Assembly (NCBI GenBank): GCA_003427395.1
Contig: BFEA01000041.1
Coordinates: 4,686,208 to 4,706,847 of the forward strand
Length of the DNA stretch: 20,640 nt
From: Chara braunii
Taxonomy: Eukaryota; Streptophyta; Charophyceae; Charales; Characeae
Direction: 5' to 3'
The notes beneath the pieces are model-generated. The model made no database searches, was not told where the DNA came from, and worked only from the letters and a program-made list of their open reading frames with translations. The translations under genes were made by a program, and so were the position numbers. Shown here piece by piece: positions 16,367-20,640 of the stretch (position 1 is the stretch's first letter; the number at the start of each line of letters is the position of its first letter).

Positions 16367-16605
16367 TCAAATCATGAGAGTACACACACGGCACATTAGT
16401 GTCAATCTTCACCTAAGCTTTAAATCTGCGGCTTCCCCCTGCACTGTGTTTCAGTCGGTTGCCAACCGACCATCATTGGGGGGGGGGGTCCCACGTCAAA
16501 TCATGAGAGTTCACACGCGCCACATTAGTGCCAATGTTCACCTTGAAACCTGCGGCTTCCCCCTACACTGCATTTCAGTCGGTAGCCAACCGACCGTCAT
16601 CGGGC
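16367..16605. repeat. About 129-bp tandem duplication (diverged)
   Basis: TCAAATCATGAGAGT(A/T)CACAC starts at 16367 and 16496; both units continue with CTGCGGCTTCCCCCT.CACTG and CAGTCGGT.GCCAACCGACC. CGGT.GCCAACCG is a small inverted repeat. The unit junction has a 10-base G run. The open frame 16326-16622 across it has no recognised domain. Confidence 0.9.
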
Positions 16606-16930
16606 AAGGACTAACAAAGTAGAGGAAGTTAGTTAAATAGTAGCTAACCGTGTCTCTGGCCGCAGCTAGCGGTCAAACTCGAAAGCAGTCATCCAGTGTG
16701 TCAAAAGTTACTGAGTGATCTAGTGTGTGCAGCTGCTGAATTTACTTCCTCTGACAGTCTGCTCCGCTGGCCCCGTTCGGGCCAATCCCAAATACCCATT
16801 TACCAGGAAACTGGCCACACACATCCTGGTGTGTCTGGCCTCCCGACAGTGGGACGGTCGAGCGGGGAGTCCTGGGTAGGCCCACCGCTGCTGTAGCTTT
16901 AGCTCACTGGAGATTACGAGGTCGAGTCTA

Positions 16931-17099
16931 GGCGTTCCTAAAGCAATCACTTAGTGGGAAAGGAAGTGATCGAGCAATTACAACCAGGAGGTGGGATTGG
17001 AAGCAGCCATCCTTTGAAGAAAGCGTAATAGCTCACTGCTCTAGCTTCATCGAGCCGAAAATCTATCGGGGCTCAAGTGGTTCACCGAAGCGACGAGAC
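16931..17099 (+). rRNA. Mitochondrial-type LSU (26S) rRNA fragment in nuclear DNA
   Basis: CTAAAGCAATCACTTAGTGG, AAGGAAGTGATCGAGCAATT, CAACCAGGAGGTGGGATTGG, AAGCAGCCATCCTTTGAAGA, AAGCGTAATAGCTCACTG and GGGCTCAAGTGGTTCACCGA in order are the conserved GTPase-associated-centre region of bacterial-type 23S rRNA. The CACTTAGTGG / GGAAGTGATCGAGC and TTCACCGAAGCGACGAGAC wording is that of plant mitochondrial 26S as I recall it, not of plastid 23S. Only about 169 bp of some 3 kb is present, with substitutions, so it is a non-functional insert (NUMT or rRNA-derived). Similarity stops at 17099. Confidence 0.88.
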
Positions 17100-17145
17100 T
17101 CAGTAGCTCTGAGATCGAATCTCGTCAGGCTCAGTGGGTTCAAAC
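17100..17145 (+). mobile_element. tRNA-like B box directly after the rRNA fragment (tentative)
   Basis: GAGATCGAATCTCG at 17111-17124 looks like a T-arm/B box, 11 bp after the rRNA match ends. The rRNA stretch GGGCTCAAGTGGTTCA (17069-17084) happens to resemble a tRNA A box. The two together could mimic a pol III split promoter; this is speculative. Confidence 0.3.
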
Positions 17146-17156
17146 CAGTTGACACA

Positions 17157-17212
17157 CACAATTATTTCCAGCAGTCTGGGATCTCTCTCACACAATTATT
17201 TCCAGCAGTCTG

Positions 17213-17250
<38 letters not shown>
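17157..17250. repeat. 33-bp tandem duplication plus (CT)n(CA)n
   Basis: CACAATTATTTCCAGCAGTC TGGGATCTCTCT at 17157-17189 and 17190-17222, running into CT repeats to about 17246. Confidence 0.92.
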
Positions 17251-17254
<4 letters not shown>

Positions 17255-17637
17255 GAGTTCCAATTACCATCTAGTTGAGTATGTCTGAATTGAAGTGGAC
17301 TTTTGCTTGAGGGTGCCATTATCAACTGGACAGAGTAAGTGACAGTCTGTCTGCAGTCTGCTTACAACAAGCTATTCGTGAAAAGTGGACCAAGAAAAAA
17401 GTCCAGTTTGCAAAGTCCGCAATGTTTTACATAGAAAACTATTTTCGGTCAAACACAATGTGACTCGAGGCTCATATGTCACCACAACTTTGAGGAAAAC
17501 CTATTTTTAGCAAAACAGAAAAGCTTGTTAAAAAAAAAAAAAAAAAAAGGTTTTTATAGAAACTTAAGGATAGCCACTGTTGTGGTTATAAGAAGACGTA
17601 TCCCCAATGGAACTGCGAAGACAACGAAACAGGAAAA
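17251..17637. other. AT-rich spacer, nothing recognised
   Basis: Contains an A18 run (17531-17548) and no gene, repeat partner or structured element that I can see. Confidence 0.5.
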
Positions 17638-18187
17638 GGGCCCTGCATGCATAGGGAGGGGCGCATGCATAGAGGGCCGCTAACATGGGGGCCCAGGGGG
17701 GGGGCCTGCAAGGACCCCGCATATGGGGGGACCCCTACATGCATATCTAGAGGGGGGCCTGTGCATGCAGGGGGGATGCCCATATGAGGGGCTCCGACAT
17801 GTATGGGCCCCTGTGCACAGGGGAACCCGGAATGGACAAGCAGCAGGTACCTCATACCTGTATGTTTACCAAATTTCATCACAGTGACCAATTCCTATAT
17901 CTCGATATGGGTCGGCCCCCTATGTGAGGCATATATGGGCCCCCGCGCATAGGGGTCCCTCATGCTTGCATGACCTCCACACATGCATTTTTCTTGGGGG
18001 GGTTGCATGCATGGGGGGCCCCAATGACCCCCATATATGGGGGACCCCGTATACGAGGGGGTCCTCATGTAAGGTGCACACATGCATGCCCCCCCCCACG
18101 TATGATGGCCCCTCATGTATGGTGGCCACCCATGTATGGCGGCCCCCCAGGCGCATGCATGCATTGGGTGGGGGCCATATATGCCCC
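17638..18187. repeat. G-run/C-run array with many short palindromes
   Basis: Two blocks (17638-17826 and 17916-18187) made of degenerate units: a run of 4-9 G or C, a CATGCAT/CATATG/CATGTATGG core, then another run. Perfect palindromes include CCCCTGTGCACAGGGG (17808-17823) and CCCCCATATATGGGGG (18028-18043). No fixed period. The open frames here encode only Met/Gly/Pro/His-rich low-complexity strings and are not taken as genes. Confidence 0.8.
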
Positions 18188-18308
18188 CAATTCATAGATC
18201 TCAATGAGCAATAACAAACCGAAATTCGATACTTGTAAAATGCCATAAGCTTGATTTTGTTGTGATCCAGGGAAAAGTTCAATCCCAAATTGCACAACCA
18301 ACCTCCCG

Positions 18309-18413
18309 CTGCCTTCAATCCCCCACCTTCCACTGCTTTCAATCCCCCATCTTCCCCCACCTTCCGCGGCCTTCAATCCCCCACCTTTCCCCGCCTTCCC
18401 CCCCGCCGCCTTC
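18309..18413. repeat. C-rich minisatellite, CCTTCAATCCCCCACCTTCC units
   Basis: Three to four degenerate copies of (C/T)TTCAATCCCCCA(C/T)CTT immediately upstream of the U2-like segment. A plant U2 upstream sequence element (RTCCCACATCG) and a TATA box at -30 are not seen here. Confidence 0.75.
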
Positions 18414-18497
18414 ACCTTTCTCGGCCTTTTGGCTAAGATCAAGTGTAGTATCTGTTCTGATCAGTTTGACATATGATCCGTCGCCCATCGGGGTACT
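18414..18497 (+). ncRNA. U2 snRNA 5'-domain copy A (truncated, probably non-functional)
   Basis: ACCTTTCTCGGCCTTTTGGC and TAAGATCAAGTGTAGTATCT are the 5' end of U2, including stem-loop I and the branch-point-pairing GTAGTA (18445-18450). Stem IIa (GATCA...TGATC) and a IIb-like GCCCATCGGGG follow. After about 84 nt the similarity ends and (TAA)n takes over, where U2 should have its Sm site and stems III-IV. Without these, and without a U2 promoter upstream, it should not make a working snRNA. It is the outer end of the left inverted arm. Confidence 0.88.
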
Positions 18498-18708
18498 AAA
18501 AAATAATAATAATAATAATAAAATCTGCCACCTTCCTTTCCCTGCCTTCCCACACCTTGCCTCGCCTTCCCTCCCGTGCATTCCCCTGCCTTGCCCCGCC
18601 TGGCCTCCCCTGCTATCCCCCGGCCTGCTTTCCTGCACCCCGACTTGCCGCACCTCTGTTCTCCCCACGTAATCAGTCGTTTTTTAAACTGACCGATTAC
18701 GTAATCGG
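18414..18708 (+). repeat. Left inverted arm of the U2-bounded element (about 295 bp)
   Basis: Order: U2 5' domain, (TAA)n (18498-18524), CCACCTTCCTTTCCCTG C-rich segment, GTTCTCCCCACGTAATC, and the TTACGTAA palindrome. The reverse complement of 20326-20635 follows the same order throughout with scattered substitutions. It may extend left of 18414; the right counterpart would lie beyond the window. Confidence 0.88.
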
Positions 18709-18794
18709 TCAGTTTCAAGAACGACCGATTACATAATCGGCCGTTTTCGGAACTGGCCGATTACGTAATCGGTCGTTCTTGAAACTGACCGATT
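18691..18794. repeat. Palindrome cluster and 92-bp near-perfect hairpin
   Basis: GACCGATTACGTAATCGGTC (18691-18710) is a perfect 20-bp palindrome; close copies sit at 18723-18742 and 18755-18774. In addition 18703-18732 and 18765-18794 are 30-bp exact reverse complements, and pairing continues inward to about 18742/18755 with one mismatch, giving a stem of some 40 bp and a short loop. Confidence 0.92.
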
Positions 18795-18796
18795 GA

Positions 18797-18870
18797 TGTA
18801 GCTCAGTGGTTAGAGCACCAGTTGGAAATGCGCATTGTGGTATGAGGTTGCGGGTTCAAAACTCAATTGC
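18797..18870 (+). mobile_element. tRNA-like SINE head inside the U2-bounded element
   Basis: TAGCTCAGTGGTTAGAGCA (A box, D-arm GCTC/GAGC) at 18799-18817 and GGGTTCAAAAC (B box) at 18852-18862. The anticodon arm and acceptor stem are degenerate, so not a functional tRNA. It begins directly at the end of the hairpin (18794). Confidence 0.65.
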
Positions 18871-19094
18871 AGCCTTGCGCATGGACACCGGCAGGGCGTT
18901 ACAATGACGCACGGCTGGGCACATTCCCTTGGGCTGACGCACGGTAAGCTTATACAGAGGCTGCCTGCACACCACCCAAGGGTTGTCCATGGTGTTGTAT
19001 GTTGGGTCTTGATGCTGCGTGGGTTGCTTGTGGCTGTTGCTCGTGGTTGTTCTGTTGATCTCCACAGTCTGGCATATCACACAGGGGCCGTTTG

Positions 19095-19165
19095 CGATAG
19101 TTGCTCAAATGGTAGAGTCTTCAGGTTACATGTCATAGATCACGGGTTCGAGTCTGGCTGGGGAC
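19095..19165 (+). mobile_element. Second tRNA-like head inside the U2-bounded element
   Basis: A box TTGCTCAAATGGTAGAG (19101-19117) and consensus B box GGGTTCGAGTC (19144-19154) with tRNA-like spacing. Not obviously the same family as 18797 or 594/6440. No matching acceptor stem. Confidence 0.6.
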
Positions 19166-19243
19166 TTTGGGGGGGGGTTCTTGTCCAGCTTGGCCTGTCA
19201 TCTCTTCAAAACGAACACATAGTTCCCTCTACATAGCACTACA

Positions 19244-19492
19244 CATATCTGGCCATCAGGCACATACATCTCGCCATACAGTTACACAGAGCACACATAG
19301 ACTGCACATATCTGGCCTTCGGGCACATACATCTTTACAGGTATACAGAGCACACATAGCCTTCGGACAGATACAAAACACATGGTCCTATGGGCTCATN
19401 ATATCTGGCCTTCGGGCACATACATCTTTACAGGTATACAGAGCACACATAGCCTTCGGACAGATACAAAACACATGGTCCTATGGGCTCAT
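19244..19492. repeat. ATATCTGGCC tandem repeat, three copies, N at 19400
   Basis: An older shorter unit (19244-19303) and two identical 92-bp units (19308-19399 and 19401-19492) separated by a single N. The perfect identity either side of the N may be an assembly join artefact. Confidence 0.85.
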
Positions 19493-19523
19493 ACAAACAC
19501 ACATAGCCTCTGGGCATACACAC

Positions 19524-19949
19524 TCACACACAAATTACGATACTGCGCTGGGGAAGTCTATCAGGTATATGACGGGGTGTACTCAGGCATGTCTTAGCTC
19601 TAGGGTAGGGGTAGGGATATAAGTCGCTCTGAATAGTCTGAGCTCCGCCTAGCCTTGGGTAAGCTAGGGGAAGGACGGTAGGATGTGTCCACGGGCGCTG
19701 GCCTGCCTTGTTTAGGTAATCCTGCTGCGTAGACTCCCTGAATTGGGCCTGTAGAAGATTGGATGAGCCTCGCATCCGAAGCTCCCGTACGGCAAGGTTC
19801 GTCCACTTGCGCTTCCAGCAGGGCTGGGAGGCTGGCCCAGCCTTGGTGCTTGTCACTGTTGTCTGGTCCAAGTTGCCCTTGATACTGGTAGGGTGATGGT
19901 TCTGAGTGCTGGTCACACTGAGGTAGGATAGTAGGGACAGGGGTTGCAC
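19524..19949 (-). CDS. 141-residue open frame, unknown, doubtful gene
   Basis: The longest open frame within the U2-bounded element, ATG at 19949. It contains a basic stretch PCWKRKWTNLAVRELRMRG that looks more protein-like than other shadows, but I recognise no domain. Its N-terminal part lies in the direct duplication (19886-20055). No splice or promoter evidence; it could equally be a chance frame. Confidence 0.15.
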   Translation of the reverse strand: MQPLSLLSYLSVTSTQNHHPTSIKGNLDQTTVTSTKAGPASQPCWKRKWTNLAVRELRMRGSSNLLQAQFRESTQQDYLNKAGQRPWTHPTVLPLAYPRLGGAQTIQSDLYPYPYPRAKTCLSTPRHIPDRLPQRSIVICV

Positions 19950-20305
19950 TGGGAGTATTAACGTGGGGATGGGTCGGGCAGGTGGCCTATCCTGTCAGGA
20001 CAACCATTGGCTGCCGCTTCTAGCAATCATCGCGGGTCTGGTCCTTGGCCTCTACAAAAAAAAGAAGGCTTTTTTTTTTTTTTACGTAATCTGTCGTTCT
20101 TGAAACTGACCGATTACGTAAAAGGTTGGTAGGATGATGGTCCTGAGTGCTGGTCACACTGAGGTAGGATAGTAGGGACAGAGGTTGCGCTGGGAGTATT
20201 AAAGTGGGGATGGGTAGGGTAGGTGGCCTATCCTGTCAGGACAACGATTGGCTGCCGCTACTGGCAATCACCGCGGGTCTGCGGGTCTGGTCCTTGGCCT
20301 CTACA
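19886..20305. repeat. About 170-bp direct duplication separated by palindrome unit
   Basis: 19886-20055 and 20127-20305 share GTGCTGGTCACACTGAGGTA, GGATAGTAGGGACAG, GTGGCCTATCCTGTCAGGAC and CGCGGGTCTGGTCCTTGGCC. The second copy has an internal GCGGGTCT doubling. Between them lies a T-run and a palindrome unit (20082-20119). Confidence 0.93.
20082..20119. repeat. TTACGTAA palindrome unit between the duplicated blocks
   Basis: TACGTAATCTGTCGTTCTTG then AAACTGACCGATTACGTAA: the same module as in the two outer arms, following an AAAAAAGAAGGC / T15 sequence. Confidence 0.85.
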
Positions 20306-20325
20306 ACACCCTGAAAAAAACAAAA

Positions 20326-20635
20326 ACCGATTACGTAATCGGTCGTTCTTGAAACTGACCCTTGAAACTGACCGATTACGTGGGGAGAACATAGGTGCAG
20401 CAAGTCGGGGTGCAGGAAGGCAGGCCGCAGGATAGTAGGGGAGGGCAGGCGGGGCGAGGNGGGGGAATACGTGGGAGGGAAGGCGGGGCAAGGTGCGGGA
20501 AGCCAGGGAAAGGAAGGTGGCGGATTTATTATTATTATTATTATTATTTTTAGTGCCCTGATGGGCGACGGATCAGATATTAAACTGATTAGAAGAGCTA
20601 CTACACTTGATCTTAGCCAAAAGACCGAGAAAGGT
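20326..20635 (-). repeat. Right inverted arm of the U2-bounded element (about 310 bp)
   Basis: The reverse complement repeats the left arm in order: U2 5' domain, (TAA)n, CCACCTTCCTTTCCCTG C-rich segment, ATGTTCTCCCCACGTAATC, and the GACCGATTACGTAATCGG palindrome; it has an extra CAGTTTCAAGGGT doubling and one N (20460). Confidence 0.88.
20552..20635 (-). ncRNA. U2 snRNA 5'-domain copy B (truncated, inverted)
   Basis: Minus strand ACCTTTCTCGGTCTTTTGGC, TAAGATCAAGTGTAGTA, then an intact IIa loop CAGTTTAATATCTGAT and a IIb-like GCCCATCAGGGC, followed by (TAA)n instead of the Sm site. Substitutions differ from copy A: one C to T in stem-loop I and GTAGTAGCTCTTC in place of GTAGTATCTGTTC. The CCTTC upstream of the U2 start is shared with copy A; the window ends 5 bp further on. 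Confidence 0.88.
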
Positions 20636-20640
20636 GAAGG

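Noticed and set aside
16931-17099. Plastid or cytosolic LSU rRNA
   Set aside because: Wording around GGAAGTGATCGAGC and TTCACCGAAGCGACGAGAC follows the plant mitochondrial version, not plastid 23S or nuclear 25S.
17586-18360. Several Gly/Pro/His/Met-rich frames (up to 146 residues)
   Set aside because: Low-complexity translations of the palindromic G/C-run array, in several frames at once.
18414-18524. Functional U2 snRNA gene
   Set aside because: No Sm site, no stems III-IV, no visible plant USE/TATA upstream.
18262-18718. Pro/Ser-rich (+) and Gly/Arg-rich (-) frames over the U2 segment
   Set aside because: They run through the U2 copy and the C-rich minisatellite; composition artefacts.
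18797-18870. Functional tRNA gene
   Set aside because: A and B boxes are good, but the acceptor and anticodon stems do not pair; SINE head preferred.

Overview
The window is eukaryotic nuclear DNA from a streptophyte (land-plant / charophyte lineage). Five exons on the + strand rebuild the C-terminal end of a plant-type alpha-glucan, water dikinase (GWD, the SEX1/R1 protein of starch metabolism). The introns are long (729 to 3,997 bp) and full of simple-sequence repeats, tRNA-derived SINEs and short duplications. A fragment of plant-type mitochondrial LSU rRNA and two U2 snRNA-derived segments also occur. A large, repeat-rich genome such as a charophyte like Chara would fit, but the species cannot be proven from this window.

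Layout. 1-1091 is intronic or upstream sequence with one tRNA-derived SINE. 1092-11007 holds the last five GWD exons (1092-1190, 2177-2350, 5868-5960, 6690-6805, 10803-11007). They join in frame with GT-AG borders to give 228 residues and a stop, covering the nucleotide-binding (PPDK_N-like) domain; the catalytic-histidine and starch-binding domains lie to the left, outside the window. The introns carry a second SINE of the same family, a GC-rich/poly-A dispersed repeat family, a 4-copy dispersed repeat, a strong 41-bp-stem foldback, and two duplications that copied exon ends together with their donor sites.

11008-16366 is gene-poor 3' flank made of microsatellites and two-copy tandem duplications. 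16367-17260 holds a tandem duplication and a 169-bp mitochondrial LSU rRNA fragment that runs into a tRNA-like B box. 17638-18187 is an unusual G-run/C-run array rich in small perfect palindromes.

18414-20635 looks like a composite element about 2.2 kb long. Two inverted arms of about 300 bp each begin with the 5' domain of U2 snRNA, followed by (TAA)n, a C-rich stretch and copies of a palindrome centred on TTACGTAA. Between the arms lie two tRNA-like heads, a tandem repeat and a 170-bp direct duplication. I see no transposase, reverse transcriptase or other recognisable gene in it.

Only GWD is a well-supported protein gene. It would act in the plastid, phosphorylating starch at glucose C6 to open granules for degradation. 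The rest is non-coding; its interest lies in repeat structure, gene-fragment capture and duplication style.
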